A DNA stretch of 64,000 bases from an uncultured Eubacteriales bacterium (GTDB lineage: Bacteria > Bacillota > Clostridia > Christensenellales > CAG-138), in contig ONNZ01000003.1 of the NCBI GenBank assembly GCA_900319345.1, forward strand, positions 1 to 64,000. Direction: 5' to 3'. A model generated the notes under the pieces. It searched no databases and was not told the origin of the DNA. It saw only the letters and a program-made list of their open reading frames with translations. Below, in pieces: positions 7,275 through 15,952 of this stretch; the stretch's first letter is position 1, and every line of letters starts with the position of its first letter. A program made the translations under genes and the position numbers.

Positions 7275-8129
7275 ATGGAGACCAAATTCAACAAAAAGGT
7301 ACAGAAGCATCGGCGGCGGCTCCTGCCCGACAACTGGCAGGAGAAGCTCCCCCTGCGCCCTGTGCTCTTTTTGCTGGGGATGCTGCTGGTGATCTTCGTG
7401 GCCATCTTGGTGAACCAGCCTGCGGACAGCTACATGAACAACGCGGAGATCGACGTGCTCCGGAAGAAGGGCACATTGCGGGTGGGCGTGGACGAGGACA
7501 TCTACGGCTTGAACCACAGCGGCAAGGGGCTGGAGCTGGCGCTGTGCGACGCCCTGTCCCAGGTGATCTTCAACAGCGCCGACGGCTGCGAACGGATCCC
7601 CGTCAGCCGGCATACGGTAGCCTGGCAGATGAGCGAGGGGAACATCGACATCACGATCATGAGCCTGGACAAGCTCAGCGGCAAGGCCTACATCGCCACC
7701 GAGAACCCCTTCTACCGGGACCCCTGCGTGCTCATGGGCTACTCCATCCCCGCCAAGGCGGACCTCTCTGAAAAGCGGATCGCCGTGCTCCACGACACCG
7801 CCTGCTACACCGTGGTCACCAAGTACCAGCAGGACGAGGAGAACGGGCTCGTCGTCGTCCCCTTCGCCGCCTACTACGACATGCTGGTGGCCCTTAGGGC
7901 CGGGTCCGTGGACGCGGCTTGCATGCCCCGGACCGTGGCCCTCTCCCACCAGGACAAGGCCATGATCCTGTCCGGCTACGCCCTGGGCACCGTGGACTAC
8001 CACGTGATCGGCACTCGGGAGGAGAAGGATCTGCTGTCCCTCATCGACAGCCAGCTGTTGAAATGGGCCAACGACGGCACCCTGCGCAAATGGTACGAAG
8101 CCTACGACCTGCTGTACGATCTGGGATGA
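7275..8129 (+). CDS. Membrane-anchored solute-binding protein (family 3)
   Basis: A 284-residue protein with a basic N-terminus, one membrane segment at about residues 30-48 and an extracytoplasmic domain of the type 2 periplasmic-binding fold (KKGTLRVGVDEDIYGLN, then KGLELALCDAL and DITIMSLDKL). The layout matches amino-acid type substrate-binding domains (SBP_bac_3) held in the membrane by an uncleaved anchor. No ABC permease or ATPase is adjacent, so it may be a sensor-like or orphan binding protein. I chose the ATG at 7275; a GTG at 7248 is an alternative but lies upstream of the -10 box. Confidence 0.72.
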   Translation: METKFNKKVQKHRRRLLPDNWQEKLPLRPVLFLLGMLLVIFVAILVNQPADSYMNNAEIDVLRKKGTLRVGVDEDIYGLNHSGKGLELALCDALSQVIFNSADGCERIPVSRHTVAWQMSEGNIDITIMSLDKLSGKAYIATENPFYRDPCVLMGYSIPAKADLSEKRIAVLHDTACYTVVTKYQQDEENGLVVVPFAAYYDMLVALRAGSVDAACMPRTVALSHQDKAMILSGYALGTVDYHVIGTREEKDLLSLIDSQLLKWANDGTLRKWYEAYDLLYDLG

Positions 8130-8132
8130 GAA

Positions 8133-8162
8133 AGGCGGACGATTCGTGAATCGCCCCCTACA
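8133..8162. repeat. Short palindromic element
   Basis: An imperfect inverted repeat centred on GATTCGTGAATC with GGCG/CCCC flanks, between the solute-binding gene and murA. It has the look of a dispersed intergenic repeat, but only one copy is present here. Confidence 0.35.
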
Positions 8163-8184
8163 AGTTGTCGGGTCGGGAAAAAGG

Positions 8185-8213
8185 TTGACGGGAACGGGAT
8201 AATTCGATATAGT
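8185..8213 (+). promoter_or_regulatory. Promoter of murA
   Basis: TTGACG, 17 bases, TATAGT, about 40 bases before the murA start codon. A GGAGG binding site follows in the leader. Confidence 0.75.
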
Positions 8214-8253
8214 AAAGAATAGCGGTTTACTCCTACTTCACGGAGGTTTTTCT

Positions 8254-9534
8254 ATGAATCAATACTACAGCATCCAGGGCGGACGGCGACTGGAGGGGAC
8301 GGTCACCATCAGCGGCGCGAAGAACGCGGCGGTGGCCATCATCCCGGCGTCGATCCTGGCCGGAGAATGCTGTATCCTGGAGAATCTGCCCGCCATCCAG
8401 GACGTGCAGACCCTAAAACACATCCTCTCCCGCATGGGCGCTCAGGTGGACTTCACCCGAGGCGACTGCATGCGGGTGGACCCCACCCATATCAGCACCG
8501 TGGACGCCACGTTCCCGGAGATCAGCGCCATGCGCGCCTCCTACTACCTGCTGGGTGCCATGCTGGGCGCCTACGGCGAGGTGGAGCTGGCGCTGCCCGG
8601 CGGCTGCGTCATCGGCCCCCGGCCTATCGACCAGCACATCAAGGGCCTCAGGGCCCTGGGCGCCAACGTGTACATCGACGAGAGCCGGAACGTGGTCCGG
8701 GCCCAGGCCAGCAAGCTCCGGGGGGCGGAGATCTTCTTCGATCTCGTGTCCGTGGGCGCCACCATCAACCTGATGCTGGCCGCCTGCAAGGCCGAGGGGC
8801 AGACGGTGCTGCAGAACGTGGCCAAGGAGCCCCACGTGGTGGACGTGGCTAACTTCCTCAACATGATGGGCGCGTCCATCAAGGGCGCGGGCACAGACGT
8901 GATCCGTATCCAGGGCCGCAAGAAGCTCCACGGCTGCAGCTACGCCGTGATCCCGGACCAGATCGAGACCGGCACCTACATGATCGCCGCCGCCGCCACC
9001 CGGGGCGACGTGATCATCAAGAACGTGATCCCCACCCATATGGAGGCCATCACGGCCAAGCTCCTGGAAAGCGGCGCCCAGATCGTGGAGGGTGACGACG
9101 GCCGGGAGTTCTACCTGAGGGTGAAGATGGATGGCCGGCCCCGGGGCGTGAACATCAAGACCGCCGTGTACCCCGGCTTCCCCACGGACCTGCAGCAGCC
9201 CATGATGGCCTATCTCACCACCGCCAGCAGCAACTCCGTGGTGGTGGAGAACATCTTCGAGAGCCGGTTCAACCACGTGAAGGAGCTCCGCAAGATGGGC
9301 GCTTCCATCAGCGTCAGCAAGCGCACCGCCCGGGTCCGGGGGGTGGAGAACCTGCGGGGCGCGGACATCCACGCCACCGACCTGAGGGCCGGGGCCGCGC
9401 TGATCGTGGCCGGGCTCTCCGCTATGGGCGAGACCAAGGTCCGGGGCATCGAGTACATCGACCGGGGCTACGAGCACCTGGAGCACAAGTTCAACGCCCT
9501 GGGCGCCAGCATCACCAGGATCGAGGAAGAATAG
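8254..9534 (+). CDS. murA: UDP-N-acetylglucosamine 1-carboxyvinyltransferase
   Basis: MurA transfers enolpyruvate from PEP to UDP-GlcNAc, the first committed step of peptidoglycan synthesis in the cytoplasm, and is the target of fosfomycin. The 426-residue length is normal. Visible features are the N-terminal GAKNAAV motif, the catalytic cysteine in PGGCVIGPRPID (Cys118, so fosfomycin-binding chemistry is retained), and a C-terminal DLRAGAALIVAGL. GGAGG sits nine bases before the ATG. It is a single-gene transcript with its own strong promoter and a terminator at 9564-9592. Confidence 0.96.
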   Translation: MNQYYSIQGGRRLEGTVTISGAKNAAVAIIPASILAGECCILENLPAIQDVQTLKHILSRMGAQVDFTRGDCMRVDPTHISTVDATFPEISAMRASYYLLGAMLGAYGEVELALPGGCVIGPRPIDQHIKGLRALGANVYIDESRNVVRAQASKLRGAEIFFDLVSVGATINLMLAACKAEGQTVLQNVAKEPHVVDVANFLNMMGASIKGAGTDVIRIQGRKKLHGCSYAVIPDQIETGTYMIAAAATRGDVIIKNVIPTHMEAITAKLLESGAQIVEGDDGREFYLRVKMDGRPRGVNIKTAVYPGFPTDLQQPMMAYLTTASSNSVVVENIFESRFNHVKELRKMGASISVSKRTARVRGVENLRGADIHATDLRAGAALIVAGLSAMGETKVRGIEYIDRGYEHLEHKFNALGASITRIEEE

Positions 9535-9563
9535 GCAAGATTTGAAAGCATCCATAGACAGAA

Positions 9564-9592
9564 AAAAGGACAGTCCGCAGACTGTCCTTTTC
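9564..9592. terminator. Bidirectional terminator
   Basis: AAAAGGACAGTC and GACTGTCCTTTT form a 12-base stem with a four-base loop. It separates murA from the convergent PH-domain gene. Confidence 0.82.
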
Positions 9593-9603
9593 GTTTGTTC
9601 GGT

Positions 9604-9993
9604 TTACTCGGCTGAGGGCAGGGGCTCCTTCATGGCCCAGTCGAACAGGTCCTTGAGCTTGCCCTGGGTGTTGGTGAAGACGAAGGTCGCGCCGCCGTTG
9701 GTCTCGATGGTGAGGGTGGAGAAGAGGAACTTCTTTTCGAAGCGGTACGTCTTCACCGACTCCCGCCGGATGATCTTCACGTCCCCCCCGCCCAGGGCAG
9801 TGAAGAGGACGATGATCCGCCGGTCCGTAACGGCCACCATCTTCCGGTTGCCCTCGTGGACGCCGGTGAGCAGGCAGTTGAGCCGCTCGTACTCCCCCAG
9901 CATCTGCATCAGGGCCTTGAGCTCCTTGCGATAGTAGAAATCGCTGTAGATGCCCAGCTCTCTGAGCCGGTTGTCCAGGTCGTTCCGCTGCAT
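9604..9993 (-). CDS. PH-domain (bPH-like) protein
   Basis: A 129-residue soluble protein. The central part (EGNRKMVAVTDRRIIVLF, then VKTYRFEKKFLFSTLTIETNGG) has the strand pattern of bacterial pleckstrin-homology domains of the YokE/bPH_4 type. The N-terminal 40 residues are helical. It starts three bases after the symporter stop codon and has no clear binding site of its own, so it is probably translated by coupling. Role unknown. Confidence 0.65.
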   Translation of the reverse strand: MQRNDLDNRLRELGIYSDFYYRKELKALMQMLGEYERLNCLLTGVHEGNRKMVAVTDRRIIVLFTALGGGDVKIIRRESVKTYRFEKKFLFSTLTIETNGGATFVFTNTQGKLKDLFDWAMKEPLPSAE

Positions 9994-9996
9994 GCC

Positions 9997-11313
9997 TTAT
10001 TTCAGCACGGAGTCGGCCTTGACGAAGCCCAGCTTCTTGGCGATGCAGGCGGTGCAGGTCAAGTCGCCGGTGACGTTCAGAGCGGTACGGCCCATGTCGA
10101 GGAGCGCGTCGATGCCCAGGATCATGGCGTAGGCGCCGGCCAGGTCGGTCTTCTCCGCGATGGGGAAGCCGATGCCAGACATGACCATGGCCAGCATGAT
10201 GGCGCCGGCGCCGGGCACGCCCGCAGTGCCGATGGAGGCCAGCGTGGCCAGGAGCACGATCATGCCCATCTCACCCATGGTCAGCCCGCGGCCCTGAGTG
10301 GACATCACCAGGAAGAAGGCGCAGACGCCCTGGTAGATGGCCGTGCCGTCCATGTTGATGGTGGCGCCCAGGGGCAGGGAGAAGGCGTAGACCTCCTTGT
10401 CAATGCCCAGGTTCTCCGCCGCGGCGAAGGTGGTGGGCAGGGTGCCGTTGGAGGAACGGGTGACGAAGGCGGTGATGAAGGGCGTCCGGGCCTCCTTGAA
10501 GAAGGCGCCGATCTTGATGCGGAAGATGGCGAGCAGGCCGCCGTAGACGCCGATGATGTGGATGGCATAGCCCAGGAAGCAGGCGATGGTCACGGTGAGC
10601 AGAGCACCGGCCACCTTGGCGCCGTTCTTGGCGAAGACCTCGCAGATGAGGACGGCCACGCCGATGGGGGCGTACTGCATGATGCCGGAGACGATCCGCA
10701 TCATGACTTCGGCCAGGCAGTCGAAGATGTTGTACATGGTGGTGGAGATGGTGCGGATGCGCTCATCCTCGGACACCTTCATGAAGGACAGGCAGAGGCC
10801 GAAGACCAGGGAGAAGAAGATGACCTGGAGCACGGTCTCGTTGACCAGGGAGGTAAGGACGCTGGTGGGGATGATGTTGGCGATGATGTCCCAAACGGTC
10901 TGATCCGAGGGCATCTTGCCGGCGGCGTTGGCGGCCAGCTCGGTGACGGCGGCCAGCTCAGCATGGGGCTGGAAGATGTTGCCCATGACCAAGCCGATGA
11001 TGACGCCGCAGGCGGAGGTGATGAGGTAGATGATGACCACGCGGATACCGACCTTGCCCACGTTAGCGGGAGAGACGGAGGACGCGCCCACCACCAGGGA
11101 GCCCACGATCATGGGGATGATGATCATCTTCAGCAGCCGAGTGAAGATGGTGCCGAACATGCTGATCCACTTGGGCAGGGCCGTGACGCCGGTGGCGGCC
11201 AGGATGATGCCCGCGACCGCACCGATGACGAGGCCGATGAGGATCTTGTACAGTACGTTGAAGTTCAGGTATGCCCGCAGGATACCGCCCTTCTTTGGTT
11301 CATTGTTTGCCAT
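9997..11313 (-). CDS. Dicarboxylate/amino acid:cation symporter
   Basis: A 438-residue membrane transporter of the DAACS family (GltP/DctA/SstT type), which takes up glutamate, aspartate, serine/threonine or C4-dicarboxylates with Na+ or H+. It shows eight or more hydrophobic segments, a re-entrant-loop motif TRSSNGTLPTTF near residue 290, the signature NMDGTAIYQG near 330 and the second re-entrant loop AGVPGAGAI near 370. The usual run of serines is shortened to TRSSNG, so substrate choice cannot be read safely. AGGAGG precedes the ATG. The PH-domain gene follows directly. Confidence 0.92.
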   Translation of the reverse strand: MANNEPKKGGILRAYLNFNVLYKILIGLVIGAVAGIILAATGVTALPKWISMFGTIFTRLLKMIIIPMIVGSLVVGASSVSPANVGKVGIRVVIIYLITSACGVIIGLVMGNIFQPHAELAAVTELAANAAGKMPSDQTVWDIIANIIPTSVLTSLVNETVLQVIFFSLVFGLCLSFMKVSEDERIRTISTTMYNIFDCLAEVMMRIVSGIMQYAPIGVAVLICEVFAKNGAKVAGALLTVTIACFLGYAIHIIGVYGGLLAIFRIKIGAFFKEARTPFITAFVTRSSNGTLPTTFAAAENLGIDKEVYAFSLPLGATINMDGTAIYQGVCAFFLVMSTQGRGLTMGEMGMIVLLATLASIGTAGVPGAGAIMLAMVMSGIGFPIAEKTDLAGAYAMILGIDALLDMGRTALNVTGDLTCTACIAKKLGFVKADSVLK

Positions 11314-11472
11314 AGAAACCCCTCCTGAATTATTTCCTCCCCCACCCGGCCAAATCCGGGCAGATCGGGATGTTTATAGTATATCATGCAAAAACGGAAT
11401 ATGGAAGGGAAAATGAAAAATTATTCAAACAATTTGTATTTTTCGTGAACTTGAGCCAGAAAGCAAGAAATA

Positions 11473-11500
11473 AAAAGGAGGGCGCGAGCCCTCCCCCGGC
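11473..11500 (-). terminator. Terminator of the Fe-S assembly operon
   Basis: Read on the minus strand, GGAGGGC and GCCCTCC pair over a four-base loop and are followed by TTTTTA. It follows the SufB-like stop codon. Confidence 0.82.
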
Positions 11501-11511
11501 TGTTTTTCGTT

Positions 11512-12435
11512 TTACTGCAAAAAGCCGTTGATGATCTGTTCCTCGGCCTCCGCTTCGGTAAGGCCCAACGTCATGAGCTTGGTGAGCTGCTCCCCGGCGA
11601 TCTTGCCGATGGCGGCCTCGTGGACCAGCGCCGCGTCCAGGTCGTTGGCTTCCAGGCCCGGCACCGCCAGGATGCGGCCGTTGTCCATGATGATGGAGTC
11701 GCACTCCGTGTGGCCGGAGCAGGGGGCGTTGCCCACGATCTTGGCGTCGAACTTCTGATAGGAGGAGTCCCGGGCAACGGACCGGGAGACCACGTCCGCC
11801 GTGGCGCCGGCGCCGTTGAGCTCCACCACGTAGGTGCTGATGGCCCGCTGCTCCCCGTGGGTCATGAGCCGCTCCCGGACCAGGAGCTTTGCCCCGGCTT
11901 TCAATTCGGCGGTGGTGGTGCGGACGGTGTCGTCCACGCCCTTGATCTGCACCATCTCCATCTCCACGGTGCTGCCCTCGTCCTGGTAGACCTCTGTGCC
12001 CGGGTTCAGGATGCGCTTCCCCTTCCCCTCGCCGGAGCCGTAGTGCTTCTCCACGTACTTCACATGGGCGTTCTTCCCCACGTAGAACCGGTGGACGCCG
12101 TCGTGTTCCGCGTCCTGGTTGCCGCAGTTGTCGATGCCGCAGCCCGCCACGATCAGCACGTCCGCCCCCTCGCCCACGAAGAAGTCGTTGTAGACCACCT
12201 CCTTGAGGCCGGTCTGGGTCAGGACCACGGGGATGTGGACGCTCTCATTCTTGGTGAAGGGCGCGATGCGGATGTCCATGCCGCTCACGTCCGTCTTCGA
12301 GGTGATCTCGATGTTGGCTGTGGACCGGCGGCCTGCCATCTGGCTGTTGGACCGGATGTTGTAGGCCCCCTCGGGCACGGCGTGCAGGTCCGCGATCTCC
12401 TGGAGGAGCCGCTTTTGGATCTCGTCCAGCTTCAT
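11512..12435 (-). CDS. SufB/SufD-like Fe-S scaffold (minimal SUF, SmsB type)
   Basis: A 307-residue beta-helix scaffold protein, shorter than SufB (about 470) because it lacks the long N-terminal region. The core SufBD domain is seen in GADVLIVAGCGIDNCG, VVSRSVARDSSYQKFDAKIVGNAPCSGHTECD and the C-terminal EAAIGKIAGEQLTKLMTLGLTEAEAEEQIINGF. With SufC it would assemble Fe-S clusters. The ATG overlaps the sufC stop (ATGA). No SufS, SufU or SufD is next to it, matching the two-gene minimal systems described in archaea and anaerobic Firmicutes. Confidence 0.85.
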   Translation of the reverse strand: MKLDEIQKRLLQEIADLHAVPEGAYNIRSNSQMAGRRSTANIEITSKTDVSGMDIRIAPFTKNESVHIPVVLTQTGLKEVVYNDFFVGEGADVLIVAGCGIDNCGNQDAEHDGVHRFYVGKNAHVKYVEKHYGSGEGKGKRILNPGTEVYQDEGSTVEMEMVQIKGVDDTVRTTTAELKAGAKLLVRERLMTHGEQRAISTYVVELNGAGATADVVSRSVARDSSYQKFDAKIVGNAPCSGHTECDSIIMDNGRILAVPGLEANDLDAALVHEAAIGKIAGEQLTKLMTLGLTEAEAEEQIINGFLQ

Positions 12436-13193
12436 GCCTGCGCGCCCCCTTTCCCTGAGATCATGTGGCATTCGGACACGGCGGAGGCGGTGCCCATGAG
12501 CTGGGGCAGGATCTGGTCCCGGGGCCCCTGCTTCTCCACCCGGCCGTCCTTGAGCACCACGATCTCATCGGCGATGTTGAGGATCCGCTCCTGATGGGAG
12601 ATGATGAGGATGGAGCTATTTTGGATGGTCCGCCGCATGTTTTCGAAGACCTCGATCAGGTTCTGGAAGCTCCACAGGTCGATGCCCGCCTCCGGCTCGT
12701 CGAAGACGGACAGGGCCGCGCCCCTGGCCAGGACCGTGGCGATCTCGATCCGCTTCAGCTCCCCGCCGGACAGGCTTGCGTTAACCTCCCGGTCGATGTA
12801 GTCCCGGGCGCAGAGGCCCACAGCGGACAGGTATTCGCAGGCCCCCGCCGCGGCCAGATGCTTCCCCGCCGCGATGCGTATGAGGTCCAGCACCTTGATG
12901 CCCTTGAACCGGACCGGCTGCTGAAAGGCGTAAGCGATGCCCAGCCGCGCCCGGTCGGTGATGCTCTTCTCGGTGATGTCCTCCCCCTGAAAGAGGATGC
13001 GGCCCTCGGTGGGCTTCTCGATGCCCGCGATGAGCCGAGCCAGGGTGCTCTTGCCGCCGCCGTTGGGGCCGGTGATGACCACCAGCTTGCTCTCGGGCAC
13101 GACCAGGCTCACCCCGCGGATGATCTCCTTGTCGCCCCGGTCCTCCGCCACCTGGAAGGACACGTTCTTGAGTTCCAACATATCTTTCTTCAT
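12432..13193 (-). CDS. sufC: SufC-like Fe-S assembly ATPase
   Basis: A 253-residue ABC-type ATPase that powers the SufB-like scaffold. Walker A is GPNGGGKSTL (about 40-49), the signature is LSGGELKRIEIA (about 145), and Walker B is SVFDEPEAGIDLW, typical of SufC. It is soluble with no membrane segment and its partner is the overlapping SufB-like gene. AGGAA stands upstream of the first ATG; a second ATG four codons later is possible. The gene begins shortly after the large surface-protein gene on the same strand. Confidence 0.9.
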   Translation of the reverse strand: MKKDMLELKNVSFQVAEDRGDKEIIRGVSLVVPESKLVVITGPNGGGKSTLARLIAGIEKPTEGRILFQGEDITEKSITDRARLGIAYAFQQPVRFKGIKVLDLIRIAAGKHLAAAGACEYLSAVGLCARDYIDREVNASLSGGELKRIEIATVLARGAALSVFDEPEAGIDLWSFQNLIEVFENMRRTIQNSSILIISHQERILNIADEIVVLKDGRVEKQGPRDQILPQLMGTASAVSECHMISGKGGAQA

Positions 13194-13231
13194 CTTTTTT
13201 TCCTGTATAAGGTAGTATGCCCGTTCCTGCG

Positions 13232-15835
13232 CTATTCTCCCGCGCCTACGGTCCCGCAGAGCTCGGAATAGCCCCAGGCCAGTCCCTCGGGCAGGGGTCG
13301 CTGCTGGTAGTCCACCACTCGGCCCGTGCCGGCCTCGTCCCCGTGGTGGTTCAGCTTCACGCCCAGGAAGAACAGGGCCGTGGAGATGCCGCCGTCCAGG
13401 TTGAAGGCCTCCACGCAGCCCTCGTCCTGCAGTATCTTAGCCAGCTCGATCAATCTAAAGCCGATGCTGTAGCCCGGCTGGCGGCCGTCCGCCACGATGA
13501 CGACGAAGTGGCCCGGCTGCACCATGCCCACGGCGCAGCGGGGGTTCCGCTGGGTGGTGTTGATGGCGCCGGCGGAGATCTGCCCCTCCATGATGAGGTC
13601 GGAGCCCCGGGGGAAGGAGAACACGTCCTGGGTGCCGGATTCCCACAGGGTCACGGCGTCCGTCTCCCGCTTGTCGATGACCTTGAAGGACATGGTCTCC
13701 GAATAGTAGGCCATGGCGTTGGAGGCCCTGAACTGGCTGAAGATCCGGCCGTCCCGGATCAGGATGCCCTTGGCGGAGGCCTCGGCCTGGATCAGGTTGT
13801 CGCCGGTGAACCAGATGACGCTCTTATAGCGCAGGGCCATCTCCTGGGGCATACACCGGGTGTAGCTGCTCTTCCGATTGTCCGCGAAGGTGGGATAGAA
13901 GCTGTCGTAGTCCCGGGTGTACACGTGGGCCACGAAGTAGGTCACGGGCTGGCCCTGCTCCCGGCCGCCGGTCACCTCGTAGGGCTTCCCCATGACCTCC
14001 GTCTGCAGGAGCTCCGGCACGGCGTAGACCCGGCGGTCGATCTCCACGCTCAGGATGTCGGAGCGATAGACCCACTTTCCGGCCTCCTCATCGAAGGTCT
14101 CCACCTGCTCCTGTTCCCCGGAGGGCAGGAAGGGGTAGGGGTCCGGGGTGGGGGTGGGCGTAGGCTCCGGCGTGGGCGTGGGCTCCTCCGTGGGCTCCGG
14201 CGTGTCCGTGGGCTCCGGCGTCGCCGTGGGCTCCGGGCTGGGGGTAAAGGTTGGTGCAGGGGTGAACGTGGCTATGGGCGTGGGCGTGGGCTCCGGCAGG
14301 ACGGCGATGTACCGCAGATAGGAGAACCCCACGATGGCCAGGACGGCCAGCACCATGGCGGCGACGGTCACCGCCAGCAGGGGCACGTCCCTGCCCCGAA
14401 GGTGCAGGAAGAAGGCCGCCAAGCTGCCCAGGGCCGCCAGGACCAGCACCGCCGCCAGCACCGCCTCCAGGGCGCCCTTGTAGGGCAGCCGGGCCACCTT
14501 GTCCGTGACCGTGGGCGTGGGGGTGGGTGTCGGCGTGGGTGTGGGCGTAGGCGTCGGCGTAGGCGTGGGCGTGGGCGTCGGCGTCGGGGTCGGCGTCGGC
14601 GTGGGCGTGGGCGTGGGGGTCGGCGTGGGCGTGGGCGTGGGCGTGGGCGTAGCCGTGGGCACGGGGGTGGGCGACGCGTAGGACAGGAGGGTGTCGGCCT
14701 TCAGGTTTTCCAGCAGGTCCGTCTTCTTCTTGTCCTGGCCCACCGCGGTGTACGTCAGGGTGAACCGGCCCGCCTCCGGCAGGGTGCGCTTATAGAACTG
14801 GCGGGAAAGGAGGTGCCGGTAGGCCGCCGCGGTCTCGGCCTCCACCGCGTCGTAGGAGACGACGGTGTCGCCGTTGGGATCGGAGAGATACAGCTTCTGG
14901 ACCTTGTGAGCCTTGCCCAGGTCCGGATACTTGGCGGCGTCCGCGGCCAGTTTCACGGCGTTCTCGATCTGGCTGGCCACGAAGGCGCTGCGCTGGTCCT
15001 CCTCGCCGCCTCCGGCGCAGACCACCAGCTTGGGCTGCAGGGACCGGAGCAGCCGCACCAGGTATTCCTCCAGGGCCTTCTCCGTCCAGTTGTTCCGCAC
15101 GTCCTCCAGCTCGTTGTAATCGTGATCCAGGAACTCGCCCAGGATGGGCGCTTCCCGATAGCCCAGGGACCAAAGGGCGTCCAGCGCTTCGTTCAGGGGC
15201 CGGTTGTCGCCCGTATTGGCGAAGAGGGAGGCGCTGTCCTCGTTGAGGTAGCAGTAGGCGGTCTTCAGCTCATACTTGCCCATGTACAGGGCGGAGAGGC
15301 CGCCCAGCTCCTCGAAGAGGGCCTGAGGCTGGCCCAGCAGGACCAGCATGTCTGCCTGTTCAAGGGGCGTTCCGAAGCAGATCAGATCCTCCGGCAGGGC
15401 CCCATCGAAGAAGCGCATGGAGCTGACCGTCCAGGGCTGGGCGGAGGAAAGGGCCACCTTGCGGCAGTTCGGCTCCAGCTCGTACCGCTCGAAGGGCGCC
15501 TGGGGGCTCACATCCTCCCGCTTGAACTGCCGACCGTGCTCGTCCGACTGGATGATGGTCAACGTCTTGGGCCGGGCAAACCAGACCAGGTACAGGGAGG
15601 GCTCCTCGCAGGCGGGCAGGGACACGGTCATGGACCGGTTGCCCTTGACGGTGACCCGGGTCAGGAGGCTTTCGTCCGTGAGCCGGGCCGCGATGCCGTA
15701 ATCCGGCAGATAATAGGCGCACTCCCCCGTCACCTCCCGGGCGCCCTCCGCCTGAGCGGCGGGGACCAGGGGCAGCGGCAGCAGGAGCAGGGCCAAAAGA
15801 AGACAAAAAACTGCTTTTTTCAGGTTGCTTTTCAT
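13232..15835 (-). CDS. Cell-surface phosphodiester glycosidase with PIG-L-like domain
   Basis: An 867-residue exported protein. A signal peptide (1-29) is followed by an N-terminal region whose middle (about 180-340) resembles a LmbE/PIG-L deacetylase fold, but the HPDDE catalytic motif reads QPQALFE, so it is probably inactive. Next come about 24 Thr-Pro repeats (about 386-444), two membrane helices (about 452-510), a second Pro/Thr/Glu linker and a C-terminal NAGPA-type phosphodiester glycosidase domain (about 600-860), with VGMVQPGHFVVIVADGRQ and AFNLDGGISTAL. Both end domains should face outside. TATGCT lies nine bases before the ATG at 15835 and no binding site is seen. Confidence 0.8.
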   Translation of the reverse strand: MKSNLKKAVFCLLLALLLLPLPLVPAAQAEGAREVTGECAYYLPDYGIAARLTDESLLTRVTVKGNRSMTVSLPACEEPSLYLVWFARPKTLTIIQSDEHGRQFKREDVSPQAPFERYELEPNCRKVALSSAQPWTVSSMRFFDGALPEDLICFGTPLEQADMLVLLGQPQALFEELGGLSALYMGKYELKTAYCYLNEDSASLFANTGDNRPLNEALDALWSLGYREAPILGEFLDHDYNELEDVRNNWTEKALEEYLVRLLRSLQPKLVVCAGGGEEDQRSAFVASQIENAVKLAADAAKYPDLGKAHKVQKLYLSDPNGDTVVSYDAVEAETAAAYRHLLSRQFYKRTLPEAGRFTLTYTAVGQDKKKTDLLENLKADTLLSYASPTPVPTATPTPTPTPTPTPTPTPTPTPTPTPTPTPTPTPTPTPTPTPTPTPTPTVTDKVARLPYKGALEAVLAAVLVLAALGSLAAFFLHLRGRDVPLLAVTVAAMVLAVLAIVGFSYLRYIAVLPEPTPTPIATFTPAPTFTPSPEPTATPEPTDTPEPTEEPTPTPEPTPTPTPDPYPFLPSGEQEQVETFDEEAGKWVYRSDILSVEIDRRVYAVPELLQTEVMGKPYEVTGGREQGQPVTYFVAHVYTRDYDSFYPTFADNRKSSYTRCMPQEMALRYKSVIWFTGDNLIQAEASAKGILIRDGRIFSQFRASNAMAYYSETMSFKVIDKRETDAVTLWESGTQDVFSFPRGSDLIMEGQISAGAINTTQRNPRCAVGMVQPGHFVVIVADGRQPGYSIGFRLIELAKILQDEGCVEAFNLDGGISTALFFLGVKLNHHGDEAGTGRVVDYQQRPLPEGLAWGYSELCGTVGAGE
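14503..14676. repeat. Thr-Pro hexanucleotide repeat tract
   Basis: About 24-29 tandem copies of a six-base unit (GTGGGC with GTCGGC, GTAGGC and GTGGGG variants) encode the Thr-Pro linker of the surface protein on the minus strand. Such a tract is prone to slippage, so its length may vary between strains without breaking frame. Confidence 0.85.
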
Positions 15836-15911
15836 AACGGAAACAGCATAGCACACAAGCCTATCCTGCGCAACCAAATTTTGGGTATATATGGTATGTA
15901 TTGGAAGTCTC

Positions 15912-15952
15912 GCACCTTTTCTTCGAAAAGAAAAGGTGCCCAAAAGAAAAAA
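15912..15952. repeat. Palindromic element, copy A
   Basis: GCACCTTTTCTT, CGAA, AAGAAAAGGTGC, then an A/G tail (CCAAAAGAAAAAA). It is a member of the six-copy family; its GCACC/GGTGC base is a paired change from GCCGC/GCGGC in other copies. It lies between the surface-protein start and the dnaQ-like stop. Confidence 0.75.
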
